From Flavobacterium tructae (GTDB taxonomy: Bacteria > Bacteroidota > Bacteroidia > Flavobacteriales > Flavobacteriaceae): 33,502 nt of DNA. A model generated the notes under the pieces. It was not told the DNA's origin. It saw nothing but the letters and a program-made list of their open reading frames with translations, and did no database searches. The stretch is from NCBI RefSeq assembly GCF_002217475.1, contig NZ_MUHH01000060.1:1-33502 (forward strand), read 5' to 3'. Shown here in pieces: positions 18,895-27,108 of this stretch (position 1 is the stretch's first letter; every line of letters starts with the position of its first letter). The translations under genes and the position numbers were made by a program.

Positions 18895-18926
18895 AAAAAC
18901 GACCTTCTGCTCAAGGAAGGTCGTTT
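18895..18926 (-). terminator. Intrinsic terminator of the ankyrin gene
   Basis: AAACGACCTTC (18897-18907) and GAAGGTCGTTT (18916-18926) form a perfect 11-bp stem. On the minus strand it is followed by a run of T, and it lies 40 bases after the stop codon at 18966. Confidence 0.85.
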
Positions 18927-18965
18927 CATATACTAACTCAAAACTAGATTTAAACTTCTAAACTC

Positions 18966-19346
18966 TTATTTTAAACCTTTTAAAATGGCTATTGCATCTG
19001 TCGCATTCGATAATTCTGCATATTTCAAAGCGGTAAAACCTTTCTCATTTCTGGCAGAAGCATCAGCTCCTTTTGCTAATAATACTTTCAAAATATCCAC
19101 TTTGTTATAACGTGCAGCGATCATTAAAGGTGATAAACCTTCTGACATCTCGTTAACGTCAGCTCCATATTCTAATAATTTTTTAACGAAATCTAAATCT
19201 CCTTTACTAACTGCCACATTTAATGGTGTTGAGAAACTATTTACGATCTCTAATTGTGGTTTCACAACTGTTGTGTGATTTGATGCCATTGAAACATTTG
19301 CAAATGCTACTAAAGCTACTCCTAAATAAACGATTGAATTTTTCAT
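18966..19346 (-). CDS. Small exported ankyrin-repeat protein
   Basis: A 126-residue protein with a signal peptide (about 1-21, ending NVSMA) and about three ankyrin repeats filling residues 38-126. The conserved phrases are TPLNVAVSKGDLDFVKKLL, SPLMIAARYNKVDILKVLL and TALKYAELSNATDAIAIL. Ankyrin repeats bind other proteins; no enzymatic motif is present. With its signal sequence it should act in the periplasm. It has its own terminator and is divergent from the SRPBCC gene across a 358-bp gap. No partner is evident from the neighbours. Confidence 0.85.
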   Translation of the reverse strand: MKNSIVYLGVALVAFANVSMASNHTTVVKPQLEIVNSFSTPLNVAVSKGDLDFVKKLLEYGADVNEMSEGLSPLMIAARYNKVDILKVLLAKGADASARNEKGFTALKYAELSNATDAIAILKGLK

Positions 19347-19704
19347 AATGATTGATTTTTTAATTGATTGATTGATGATGATTTTTAAATTCTTTGTAAA
19401 GGTAATTTATTTCCATGTATTATGTATAACAAAGTACCATGTTTTAACTAATTCTTAACATTCAATTAATATAAGCTGTAAAAAGTAATTTGAATGTTAA
19501 TTGTCAGCTTTCTTAATAGACGCCTGAAGATTCGATTTGTTACAGTTTACAGTAAAAAAATATAAAAAATCTTATTATTTTTTTTCATGGCATTAAATAC
19601 GAACCGTAACTTTTTTAACTTTACGAAACAAAAAACTCTGCAAACAAAGGTGTTACACTTTTAATTACAGAAAAGAAAAAACTAACAACCTAAAACCACA
19701 AACT
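19347..19704. other. 358-bp divergent intergenic region
   Basis: The gap between the ankyrin (-) and SRPBCC (+) genes must hold both promoters. On the minus strand TACCTTTA (19397-19404) is a one-mismatch -7 box with TTTG 25 bp further upstream, slightly too far. The centre holds an 11-bp inverted repeat (19455-19500). Near the SRPBCC gene only weak matches are seen (TAACTTTA near 19615). No small gene or RNA is recognised. Confidence 0.5.
19455..19500. repeat. 11-bp perfect inverted repeat between divergent genes
   Basis: TTAACATTCAA (19455-19465) is complementary to TTGAATGTTAA (19490-19500) with a 24-base spacer; pairing extends a further three bases with a one-base bulge. No U tract follows, and no gene ends nearby, so a terminator is unlikely. 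A regulator binding site is possible. Confidence 0.55.
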
Positions 19705-20244
19705 ATGAAGATCTTAAAAAGAATTCTAATTGTTTTAATCCTGATCGTTGCTATCGTACTGATTGCAGCTAATTTTATGCCTAAAACTTATGCCATAGAA
19801 AGAGAAATCACCATTAACAAACCTGTTGACAGTGTCTTTAAATATGTCAGATCTTTAAAAAATCAAAATGAATTTAGTGTTTGGGCCAATCTCGATCCCA
19901 AAATGAAATCTACTTATACAGGAACCGATGGAGATGTTGGATCAGTATCTGCCTGGGAAAGCACAGTAAAAGAAGTTGGTGAAGGAGAACAGGAAATCAC
20001 GAAAATTACGGAAGGAAAACGCATTGACTTTGCTTTACGTTTCAAAAAACCAATGGACGATACCGCTGTAGGTTTTATGTCAACGGAGACTGCACCGGGA
20101 AATCAGACTAAAGTAAAATGGGGAATCAGCGGTGTTATTCCTTATCCAATGAATATTATGCTTCCGATGATGAAAATGGACCAAATGATTGGCAATGACC
20201 TACAGAAAGGTCTGGAAAATTTAAAAGCCAAAATGGAAGAATAA
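19705..20244 (+). CDS. Membrane-anchored SRPBCC family protein
   Basis: A 179-residue protein with an N-terminal hydrophobic helix (about 5-25) followed by a START-like SRPBCC / polyketide-cyclase-type domain (about 32-178). This fold has a deep cavity for hydrophobic ligands. Typical features are the opening phrase IEREITINKPVDSVFKYV, the middle WESTVKEVGEGEQEI and the C-terminal helix. The role is not known; the anchor suggests display at the inner membrane. It is a single-gene unit, convergent with purC. Confidence 0.82.
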   Translation: MKILKRILIVLILIVAIVLIAANFMPKTYAIEREITINKPVDSVFKYVRSLKNQNEFSVWANLDPKMKSTYTGTDGDVGSVSAWESTVKEVGEGEQEITKITEGKRIDFALRFKKPMDDTAVGFMSTETAPGNQTKVKWGISGVIPYPMNIMLPMMKMDQMIGNDLQKGLENLKAKMEE

Positions 20245-20270
20245 AATTTATCGAATCCTTTTTATATAAC

Positions 20271-20303
20271 AAACCCGACAGGTTTTTTAAATCTGTCGGG
20301 TTT
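20271..20303 (-). terminator. Recurring palindrome, copy 2: terminator between purC and the SRPBCC gene
   Basis: AAACCCGACAGG (20271-20282) pairs with TCTGTCGGGTTT (20292-20303), with one G-U pair. On the minus strand the exit side reads GGGTTTGTT, as in the other two copies, and the stem begins 25 bases after the purC stop codon. Because the two genes converge here it could stop transcripts from both sides. Confidence 0.8.
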
Positions 20304-20328
20304 AGTAATATGGTAGGTATAAAAATTA

Positions 20329-21282
20329 TTATTTTCCTGAAAGGTACTCTAATACATTTTTATTGATACGTTGATCAATATTATCAATATCTGCTTTTAC
20401 GAACTTTTCTCCCAGAATATTTTCATACAATTCGATGTATCTTTCAGAAACAGATTGAATATATTCGTCACTCATATCCGGAATTTGCTGTCCTTCCTGC
20501 CCCTGAAAACCGTTTTCGATCAACCAGCGGCGTACAAACTCTTTAGACAATTGTTTTTGCTCCTCTCCTTTTTCCTGTCTTTCCTGATATCCATCCGCAT
20601 AAAAGTAACGGGAAGAATCCGGTGTATGAATTTCGTCAATTAAAACGATCGCACCTTCTTTTGTTTTTCCGAATTCATATTTAGTATCTACCAAAATTAA
20701 ACCACGGCTTGCCGCAATTTCAGTCCCTCTTTGAAACAAAGCACGAGTGTATTTTTCTAAAACAAGATAATCTTCTTCAGAAACAATTCCTTTTGCCAAA
20801 ATGTCTTCGCGTGAAATATCTTCATCATGAGAACCATTATCGGCTTTTGTAGTAGGCGTAATAATAGGCTCCGGAAATTTATCGTTCTCTTTTAACCCTT
20901 CTGCCATTGTAACTCCGCAAATTTGTCTTTTTCCGGCTGCATATTCACGTGCAGCGTGTCCTGAAACATAACCGCGAATCACCATTTCTACTTTAAAAGG
21001 CTCACATAAATGTCCCACAGCTACATTTGGATCCGGAGTTGCAATCAGCCAGTTTGGTACAATATCCTGAGTTAACTCCATGAACTTTGTGGCAATCTGA
21101 TTCAAAATTTGCCCTTTATACGGAATCCCCTTTGGCAAAACCACATCAAAAGCCGAAAGTCTGTCGGTTGCTACCATTACTAAAAGATCGTCATTGATGT
21201 TGTAAACCTCTCTTACTTTTCCGCGATAAACCGATTTCTGATTTGGAAAACTGAAGTTTGTAGTTGTGATTGTATTGCTCAT
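20329..21282 (-). CDS. purC: SAICAR synthase
   Basis: Phosphoribosylaminoimidazole-succinocarboxamide synthase (EC 6.3.2.6). It joins aspartate to CAIR using ATP in purine biosynthesis. At 317 residues it is the longer, Ade1-like form common in Bacteroidota. Family signatures are YRGKVREVYN near residue 20, DRLSAFDVV, IITPTTKAD, LILVDTKYEFG and DEIHTPDSSRYF. The protein is cytoplasmic. No other pur gene is adjacent, so it is expressed alone. A good -7 box lies 24-31 bases upstream of the inferred start site region (21313-21320), and the recurring palindrome ends the transcript. Confidence 0.97.
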   Translation of the reverse strand: MSNTITTTNFSFPNQKSVYRGKVREVYNINDDLLVMVATDRLSAFDVVLPKGIPYKGQILNQIATKFMELTQDIVPNWLIATPDPNVAVGHLCEPFKVEMVIRGYVSGHAAREYAAGKRQICGVTMAEGLKENDKFPEPIITPTTKADNGSHDEDISREDILAKGIVSEEDYLVLEKYTRALFQRGTEIAASRGLILVDTKYEFGKTKEGAIVLIDEIHTPDSSRYFYADGYQERQEKGEEQKQLSKEFVRRWLIENGFQGQEGQQIPDMSDEYIQSVSERYIELYENILGEKFVKADIDNIDQRINKNVLEYLSGK

Positions 21283-21312
21283 TGTCTAGTGTTGTGTTGT
21301 TTTTTATGAATG

Positions 21313-21320
21313 CAAATTTA
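21313..21320 (-). promoter_or_regulatory. purC: Candidate -7 box of purC
   Basis: Minus-strand TAAATTTG, followed by C, matches TAnnTTTG exactly. Transcription would start near 21306, giving a leader of about 24 bases before the purC start codon. No well-spaced -33 TTTG is visible. Confidence 0.5.
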
Positions 21321-21365
21321 AAACTAATTAAAAGAAAAAAAGAACCTATTCAGATTCTTTTTTTT

Positions 21366-21409
21366 AGTCACGGTCTCAGTCGCAGTTACCGGTTTGTAAA
21401 CTGCTACTG
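21366..21409. repeat. Hexamer array and hairpin overlapping a gene end
   Basis: Hexamers AGTCAC, GGTCTC, AGTCGC and AGTTAC run from 21366 to 21389. The segment 21377-21390 then folds back on 21396-21409 (11 of 14 pairs). The acetyltransferase stop codon (21376-21378) lies inside it. A similar CGTCGC / AGTTTC element is at 27002-27053. Confidence 0.6.
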
Positions 21410-21852
21410 TTATTCCTTTCCCCATTTGTTAATTCCATATGTAAAATAGGATATGGTTTCCCGCAACCGTCTACATCAGACATCGATTTTACTTCAAAAC
21501 CAAAATGCTGATAGAATTCCAAAGCTTGTATATTATCTTTATTAACATCAACTTTTGTTACATTTAAATTTTGAATGGCATACAGTAAAAGTTCTTTTCC
21601 AATACCTTTTCCTATTTCATTTGCCGAAACAAACAGCATTTCCAGATTTTCATCATTCGTGCCCATAAATCCAACAATCTCCTTTGTACTATTCTTTATA
21701 CAATGTAGTGTTACATGGTCAAAAAAACCAGGGATTATTGTTTTATAAAATTCAAAATCTTCATTCTTTAAAAAATCATGTGTAGCTTTCACTGAAGATT
21801 CCCAAACATACATCAAAGCTTTGTAATCACTAATTTCTACTTTATCAATCAC
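21376..21852 (-). CDS. GNAT family N-acetyltransferase
   Basis: A 158-residue GCN5-related acetyltransferase, using acetyl-CoA on an unknown amine. The pyrophosphate-binding motif is visible as EIGKGIGKELL (79-89), followed by the DVNKDNIQALEFYQHFGFEV segment typical of motif B (102-121). The fold appears to end near HMEL (138-141). The last 13 or so residues, from about Arg146 to the end, are encoded by the hexamer-hairpin repeat at 21366-21409, so the tail is probably recruited non-conserved sequence. I see no clear promoter or terminator of its own. It lies between the S9 peptidase and purC, all on the minus strand. Confidence 0.85.
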   Translation of the reverse strand: MIDKVEISDYKALMYVWESSVKATHDFLKNEDFEFYKTIIPGFFDHVTLHCIKNSTKEIVGFMGTNDENLEMLFVSANEIGKGIGKELLLYAIQNLNVTKVDVNKDNIQALEFYQHFGFEVKSMSDVDGCGKPYPILHMELTNGERNNSSSLQTGNCD

Positions 21853-21920
21853 TTTATCTTTATTAGAAGTTACTATTCTCTTTTAATCCTATAATTCGTT
21901 TCAATTCTGCTTTAAAATAC

Positions 21921-21955
21921 AAAGTCCCCTTTCATGATACATAAATGGGGACTTT
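21921..21955 (-). terminator. Probable terminator of the S9 peptidase gene
   Basis: AAAGTCCCC (21921-21929) and GGGGACTTT (21947-21955) form a perfect 9-bp stem with a 17-base loop, starting 19 bases after the stop codon at 21975. The downstream T tract on the minus strand is weak and interrupted, so termination may be partial. Confidence 0.6.
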
Positions 21956-21974
21956 ACAGCTGCTAGCGTATATT

Positions 21975-24323
21975 TTATTTTTTCAATAAAGTAGCATTAA
22001 ACAAGTTTAAAATCCTGCTGTATTCGTCAATCCAGGAATAGGTCTCTTTAAATCCGTGAGCCTCCACAGGAAATGATGCCAGACTCCAATTCTTTTTCTG
22101 AAGTTCTATAAAACGTTGAGACAAACGAACAATGTCTTTGTATTCAACATTATCGTCTACCATTCCGTGTAACATCACTAAGTTTCCTTTTAGATTATCG
22201 GCATAATAAATAGGTGAACTTTTTTTGAAGGCTTCCGGATCTGTTTCAGGAAAATTTAAAATGTTTCCGGTATATCCGTGATTGTAATGTGCCCAATCCG
22301 TAACAGAACGTAAGGCAGCTCCCGAGGCAAATTCACCCGGAGCAGTCAACATTCCCATTAAAGTAATAAAACCACCGTAAGATCCTCCATAAATACCCAC
22401 TCTGTTGGCGTCAATACCATATTTTTCAACCAAATATTTTTTCCCATCTAAATGATCAGACAAATCTTTTCCTCCCATAAAACGGTAAATTCCGGTTCTG
22501 AAATCACGACCGTAACCATCACTTCCTCTATAATCTATGTCCAAAACAGTATACCCTAAATCAGTCAATAAATTATGGAACATATATTCTCTGTGATAAT
22601 TACTCCAGTAATTGTGCGCATTTTGCAAATAACCTGCTCCGTGAACAAAAATGATTGCCGCTTTGTTGGCATTTTCCGTTTTTGGAGTGTATAATCTGGC
22701 GTTTACAGGAGTTCCATCCTGAGCTTTGAAAGTGATTACTTCAGGTTCTCTCCACTTGTATTCTTTAAAACTTGGAGAAACTGAAGATGATATTTGTTGT
22801 AAACTCGCATTCTTTTTATTGTCAGCAATATAAAAATCCCACGGAATATTTTTATACGAATAACGTACTAAAAGTGATTTCTCGTCAGGAGAAACGACTA
22901 CTTCATGTGCTCCGTCTTTGGTTAAAACAGGCTCTAAAGCACCACCTGCCGCAGGCAGTTTATAGAAATTTCTATTCCCCGGATGTGTGGTATTGGTTGT
23001 TAAATAAAATGTTTTTTTATCGTTAGACAAGGCTACATCACGAACTTCCCAATTTCCTGTAGTCAATTGTGTCTTTTTCCCTGATTTTAGATTATACGTG
23101 TACAAATGTGAATAACCAGTCGCCTCAGATTGGAAATAAATAGTTTCATTGTCTGCTAAAAAACCTAAAACTCCGGAATCAAATGAATAGGATGGAATTC
23201 CAGGACCTGCGATCCACGCATCGTCATGCTGATGTTCGATTTCTTTAAATGTCCCGTTCTCAAGATTCAGATTCACCAGCCATCTGTCTTTGTTGTCCTG
23301 ACTTCTGATCTCTACAATTGCTGCAGAACCATTCTCGTTATACAGAGGAGCCTGAGCTGTAATGAAACGATCTTCCTTAGCTTTATTTTTTAAGTTATCG
23401 TACGTTTCATAATACTTCGGATTGTCCTGAATATGACTTAAAGTCGAAAAATTAACGTAATAAACCGTGTCTTTGGCAACAGAGTAAATTCCCAATTTAG
23501 TCTTTACCAGATTGGCTATCGAAACTTTTTGTTTTGTATCAGGAGTTTGGTTATAACCGTCATCTGTTATAAAAACCTCCATCTTTTCTTTTTTATTGTC
23601 TGATTCTTCAGCCAAACTAAAAGTGGCAAAATTTCCGTTTGGATCTGCTTTTAAATTGTAAAAGTTGTCTTTTCCATAAAAATATTCTTTTGCAAAATCA
23701 GATTTAACGGCTTTGCTTTTGGCAAGATTCCATTGTTTTTTAGCCGCAGCATCTCTCACAAACTGAAACAGTTCTTTTTGCTGTGTCTTTAAAAAGGACT
23801 CTTTATCAGGCGTTTTCTCCTTTTTTACTCCTTTTTTAAAGTTTGTTAACTGCAAAACGGTTCCTTCTTTTGCATTGTACTTGAAAATGTTATCGTTCTG
23901 TTCAAAGAAAACAATCCCTGAAGCCGCACCAAGTTCAACATTTGAAACCGGAGTGCTTTGCTGAATAATTTTCTTAACTGTTTTTGTACTGATGGAATAC
24001 GAATACAAACCTCCTTTGTCGCTGTAATACACTACATCAGAAGTTGGTTTTCTTTTAAAATCCAGCTTAGAAAAGGCGGCTTCTTTTGGCTCTACCAAAG
24101 TTGGCTTTGCTGCTCCTTTTTGCCAGGAATAGGTATTTGCACCCAAATCATTGGTTGGATTCCATTCGAAATATACTTTTTTACCGTCTAAAGACCAGCG
24201 TCCGTAAGTCGGTTGATTTCCAGTAAAACCTTCCCCTTTCATTATTTCTTCTAATTTCAGAGTTTGGCTATTGCCCGAAATGGATAGCATAAAAAAGGCA
24301 AGAATAAAGATGTTTTTTGTCAT
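21975..24323 (-). CDS. Exported S9 (prolyl oligopeptidase / DPP IV-type) peptidase
   Basis: A 782-residue serine exopeptidase or oligopeptidase, probably periplasmic. A signal peptide (about 1-20, ending GNSQ) precedes a beta-propeller-like region (about 25-500), then an alpha/beta hydrolase domain (about 530-782). Its triad is Ser648 in GGSYGG, Asp723 in VDDNV and His756 in EAHGF. It may cleave dipeptides from proline-containing peptides outside the cytoplasm, fitting a bacterium that feeds on protein; the specificity is inferred from the family. It is preceded by a candidate -7 box at 24344-24351. Confidence 0.92.
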   Translation of the reverse strand: MTKNIFILAFFMLSISGNSQTLKLEEIMKGEGFTGNQPTYGRWSLDGKKVYFEWNPTNDLGANTYSWQKGAAKPTLVEPKEAAFSKLDFKRKPTSDVVYYSDKGGLYSYSISTKTVKKIIQQSTPVSNVELGAASGIVFFEQNDNIFKYNAKEGTVLQLTNFKKGVKKEKTPDKESFLKTQQKELFQFVRDAAAKKQWNLAKSKAVKSDFAKEYFYGKDNFYNLKADPNGNFATFSLAEESDNKKEKMEVFITDDGYNQTPDTKQKVSIANLVKTKLGIYSVAKDTVYYVNFSTLSHIQDNPKYYETYDNLKNKAKEDRFITAQAPLYNENGSAAIVEIRSQDNKDRWLVNLNLENGTFKEIEHQHDDAWIAGPGIPSYSFDSGVLGFLADNETIYFQSEATGYSHLYTYNLKSGKKTQLTTGNWEVRDVALSNDKKTFYLTTNTTHPGNRNFYKLPAAGGALEPVLTKDGAHEVVVSPDEKSLLVRYSYKNIPWDFYIADNKKNASLQQISSSVSPSFKEYKWREPEVITFKAQDGTPVNARLYTPKTENANKAAIIFVHGAGYLQNAHNYWSNYHREYMFHNLLTDLGYTVLDIDYRGSDGYGRDFRTGIYRFMGGKDLSDHLDGKKYLVEKYGIDANRVGIYGGSYGGFITLMGMLTAPGEFASGAALRSVTDWAHYNHGYTGNILNFPETDPEAFKKSSPIYYADNLKGNLVMLHGMVDDNVEYKDIVRLSQRFIELQKKNWSLASFPVEAHGFKETYSWIDEYSRILNLFNATLLKK

Positions 24324-24343
24324 GGTATAGTTTTTTGATAAAA

Positions 24344-24351
24344 CAAAAATA
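24344..24351 (-). promoter_or_regulatory. Candidate -7 box of the S9 peptidase gene
   Basis: Minus-strand TATTTTTG matches TAnnTTTG. The start point would be near 24337, giving a leader of only about 14 bases before the start codon. No -33 TTTG is seen at the usual distance. Confidence 0.5.
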
Positions 24352-24412
24352 CACTTTGAAACTTACTAAAAAAATGTTTTTATAACTTCAAGCAGCCAAT
24401 CCATAAAAGAGA

Positions 24413-24449
24413 TAAAAAAAAGTCTTCAAAAACATATTTTGAAGACTTT
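24413..24449 (-). terminator. Intrinsic terminator of the HAD phosphatase gene
   Basis: AAAGTCTTCAAAA (24419-24431) and TTTTGAAGACTTT (24437-24449) form a perfect 13-bp stem around a 5-base loop. The minus-strand exit is a run of T. It lies 60 bases after the stop codon. Confidence 0.92.
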
Positions 24450-24508
24450 CAGATTCTTTGATTGTAAAACTGTTTAAAACTAAAAAGCAATACAGCAAAT
24501 TCTTATTT

Positions 24509-25339
24509 TTAATCCATTACGAATTCTTTATTCAAAATCTTAGAAGCGATGTAATTCGCAACACCGTCTTCTGCATTGGTTTTAATTACCTCCAGATCAG
24601 GCAAAGTTTCCTTTAGTAAGGCCGGAGCATTACCCATAATTAAACCTTTTCCGGTTGCAGATAACATTTGTACATCGTTAAAACCATCACCAAAAGAGAC
24701 TGCCTCTTCTAAAGAAAAGCCTTCTTTTTCTAAAACACGCTGAATTGCTACAGCTTTATCAACCGATTTGTCCATGAATTCCAAACAGGTTGGCAAACTA
24801 AATGCATGGTGTAAATCACTGGATGAATTTGCCAAAATCGCCTCTTTTAGAGCTACCAGTTTTTCATGATTCTCATGCGAGAAGAAGATTTTAATGGCTG
24901 CAAAATCCTCCAGAGTTTTATAATCTACCAATTCAGGGCGGTATTTTAATTCGGCCTGAAAAGCATTTAATCGCTCATTAATTCTATTTGTCTGCCAAAC
25001 GTTTTCTTTGAACAAAACCACTGTAATTTCAGGATCAATCTCGACATCTAAAGCCGCTTTTACCACATCACTTTTTAAATCGAACGCAAAAAGCTCTTCT
25101 CTTTCAGGAGAATGAATCCTTGCTCCGTTTGAACTCACCAGATAAACGGGAATTTCAAGTGTTTCAATAATAGCCATCGCATCTAAATGATGACGGCCTG
25201 TTGCTACGATAATAAGATAATTTTGATGGTGAAGTTCCTGAAAAATGGATTTGGTATAATCTGATATTCTGTGTTGAGGGTTGAGTAACGTTCCGTCTAA
25301 ATCGGTTACTACAACTTTTATATTTTTAAGCTTCGTCAT
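24509..25339 (-). CDS. Cof-type HAD family phosphatase
   Basis: A 276-residue cytoplasmic phosphatase of HAD subclass IIB, acting on small phosphorylated metabolites such as sugar phosphates or nucleotides. With the start at 25337-25339, motif I DLDGT covers 13-17 (nucleophile Asp13, acid/base Asp15), motif II is VATGR, Lys lies in DKSVDKA, and motif IV is GDGFND. I reject an upstream in-frame ATG at 25396. The extra 19 residues have no family counterpart, and the full promoter at 25366-25397 would start transcription near 25359, inside that extension. A strong terminator follows. Confidence 0.88.
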   Translation of the reverse strand: MTKLKNIKVVVTDLDGTLLNPQHRISDYTKSIFQELHHQNYLIIVATGRHHLDAMAIIETLEIPVYLVSSNGARIHSPEREELFAFDLKSDVVKAALDVEIDPEITVVLFKENVWQTNRINERLNAFQAELKYRPELVDYKTLEDFAAIKIFFSHENHEKLVALKEAILANSSSDLHHAFSLPTCLEFMDKSVDKAVAIQRVLEKEGFSLEEAVSFGDGFNDVQMLSATGKGLIMGNAPALLKETLPDLEVIKTNAEDGVANYIASKILNKEFVMD

Positions 25340-25365
25340 ATTAAAATTCAGGTATTTATGAATGA

Positions 25366-25397
25366 CAAAATTACGGCTTTGCTTGCAGAAGAGCAAA
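25366..25397 (-). promoter_or_regulatory. Full Bacteroidota promoter of the HAD gene
   Basis: On the minus strand TTTG (25394-25397) is followed after 20 bp by TAATTTTG (25366-25373). This matches TTTG-N(17-23)-TAnnTTTG. The predicted start point near 25359 leaves a 20-base leader to the ATG at 25339 and decides the start of that gene. Confidence 0.65.
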
Positions 25398-25477
25398 AAT
25401 TACCCACTTCGAAAGCTTCAAAAACAGCAAGTTTATTATATATTTAACTATTACGTTAACTATTCCATTTTAAATAT

Positions 25478-25840
25478 TCAAACTTTAATAATTCCGGTTT
25501 TGTATAAATGGAGGGCTTGTCCTATAATTTGTTCAATTCTTTCTACAGGTAAATCTTCTTCAGGCTCAAAAAGCATAATTTTCATTCTGGAGCGGGCTTC
25601 CTGAAGTAGAAAAGGTTCATCAAAGTGTTTTCCTTCTACAATTCCGATATACGGTTTTTTGTGTTTTTTATGCGTCCATAAGTAACAAAACATTTTCCCT
25701 TTATAACAGAAGAAAGGCATCCCATATTTTAAAACATGAGTAATCTCTTTGTCCTGTCTTAAGATAATCTCTTTTAAGGCCAAAAAGACTCCTTTCCCGG
25801 GTTCTTCTTGTTTTTCGTAAAAATTATCAACTTCTTTCAT
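25478..25840 (-). CDS. DUF1801 (YdhG-like) protein
   Basis: A 120-residue cytoplasmic protein of the DUF1801 / YdhG-like fold. Diagnostic phrases are ALKEIILRQDKEITHVLKYGMPFF and MFCYLWTHKKHKKPYIGIVEG, then a C-terminal helix DLPVERIEQIIGQAL. Members are small alpha/beta proteins related in fold to iron-chaperone-like proteins; the molecular role of this one is unknown. It is a separate small gene between the HAD phosphatase and PhoH, same strand as both. I see no promoter of its own with the -7 consensus. Confidence 0.82.
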   Translation of the reverse strand: MKEVDNFYEKQEEPGKGVFLALKEIILRQDKEITHVLKYGMPFFCYKGKMFCYLWTHKKHKKPYIGIVEGKHFDEPFLLQEARSRMKIMLFEPEEDLPVERIEQIIGQALHLYKTGIIKV

Positions 25841-25873
25841 TCCCCATTTAATTTAAAACCTGCATATCTTATT

Positions 25874-25929
25874 AAAAAAATATTCGTTTTACACCTCTCT
25901 CATTAAAGATTAGGTATAAAACGAATATT
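25874..25929 (-). terminator. Intrinsic terminator of phoH
   Basis: The arms 25879-25895 and 25913-25929 pair over 17 bp with one mismatch (AATATTCGTTTTA / TAAAACGAATATT core). The minus-strand exit is seven T (25874-25880). It lies 56 bases after the phoH stop codon, between phoH and the DUF1801 gene. Confidence 0.92.
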
Positions 25930-25985
25930 AATAAATGTTAAAACACATTTTACGATTTACATTTAACATTTCACTATAATTAAAC

Positions 25986-26936
25986 TTAGTCGTGATTTTC
26001 GATCTGCTTGTAAGCGTCAATTACTTTTTTGACTAATCGGTGACGTACGATATCTTTATCATCGAGATAAATAATTCCGATACCTTCAATGTCTTTCAGT
26101 ACCAAAAGCGCTTCCTTCAGACCGGAAATAGTTCTGCGTGGCAAATCGACCTGCCCAGGATCACCTGTAATCATAAATTTGGCATTTTTTCCCATACGGG
26201 TCAGGAACATTTTCATTTGTGAATGTGTCGTGTTCTGTGCCTCATCCAGAATTACAAAAGCATTATCAAGTGTACGCCCACGCATAAAGGCTAATGGTGC
26301 AATCTGAATAATTCCTTTCAAAATGTAATCTTCAAGCTTTTCGTTGGGAAGCATGTCGCGCAACGCATCATAAAGAGGCTGCATGTAAGGATCAAGTTTT
26401 TCTTTCATATCGCCGGGTAAAAATCCCAGGTTTTCACCTGCTTCTACTGCCGGTCGCGTCAATATGATCCTTTTTACTTCTTTGTCTTTAAGTGCTTTTA
26501 CCGCCATTGCAACACCTGTGTACGTTTTTCCGGTTCCAGCAGGTCCAACGGCAAATACCATATCATTTTTTTTGATGGTATCTACCAGTAACTGCTGGTT
26601 AGGCGTCATGGCTTTAATGATTTTTCCGCCAACACCATGAACTAATATTTTGTCATGATCGTATGCTTTTTTTTCATCTTGTCCATCGCTCATAATTACC
26701 CGTTCGATCACATTATCGTCAATGTTATTATATCGGGTAAAATGAAGCATAAGCCTCTGGAATCTTTTTTCGAATTCATCTAAAACTTCTTTCTCGCCAA
26801 ATGCCTTCAAAGTGGTCCCTCTCGCTACTATTTTAAGCTTTGGGTAATACTTTTTAATGATTTCAAGATGCGTATCCTGAGCACCCCAAAAGTCTTTTGG
26901 AGCGATGTCTATGAGCTCAATAATTCTTTCGTTCAA
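25986..26936 (-). CDS. phoH: PhoH family ATPase
   Basis: A 316-residue cytoplasmic P-loop ATPase. A KH-like N-terminal part (to about 105) precedes the PhoH core. The Walker A motif is GPAGTGKT (131-138), Walker B is VILDEAQN (228-235), and the conserved segments LTRPAVEAGENLGFLPGD and ITGDPGQVDLP are present. Family members are linked to phosphate starvation and RNA metabolism, possibly with ribosome or rRNA processing factors; the exact job is not fixed. It is divergent from the DUF62 gene and ends at a strong terminator. Confidence 0.95.
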   Translation of the reverse strand: MNERIIELIDIAPKDFWGAQDTHLEIIKKYYPKLKIVARGTTLKAFGEKEVLDEFEKRFQRLMLHFTRYNNIDDNVIERVIMSDGQDEKKAYDHDKILVHGVGGKIIKAMTPNQQLLVDTIKKNDMVFAVGPAGTGKTYTGVAMAVKALKDKEVKRIILTRPAVEAGENLGFLPGDMKEKLDPYMQPLYDALRDMLPNEKLEDYILKGIIQIAPLAFMRGRTLDNAFVILDEAQNTTHSQMKMFLTRMGKNAKFMITGDPGQVDLPRRTISGLKEALLVLKDIEGIGIIYLDDKDIVRHRLVKKVIDAYKQIENHD

Positions 26937-27001
26937 ATGAGATAGTTTTAAATTAAAAATAAATCAGTTTTTATAAATCAGTAGTTGTCGGGTCTTTTTT
27001 T

Positions 27002-27053
27002 CGTCGCAGTTTCGGCGGGAGTTTTCGGCTGGTGTGACCGAGACTGAAAACTC
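27002..27053. repeat. Hexamer-like hairpin upstream of phoH
   Basis: The words CGTCGC, AGTTTC, GGCGGG and AGTTTT run from 27002 to 27025. GAGTTTTC (27019-27026) pairs with GAAAACTC (27046-27053), and GGT (27031-27033) with ACC (27037-27039) inside the loop. It resembles the element at 21366-21409 and sits in the divergent phoH / DUF62 promoter region. Confidence 0.55.
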
Positions 27054-27108
27054 TGGCCAATAATTGCAATTTGTCTTTTCATTTCTTCATTTTTGCAATT
27101 ACTATTAC

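Noticed and set aside
19347..19386. ATTG/GATT tetranucleotide runs upstream of the ankyrin gene
   Set aside because: Only about three exact units in a row; too few to support phase variation.
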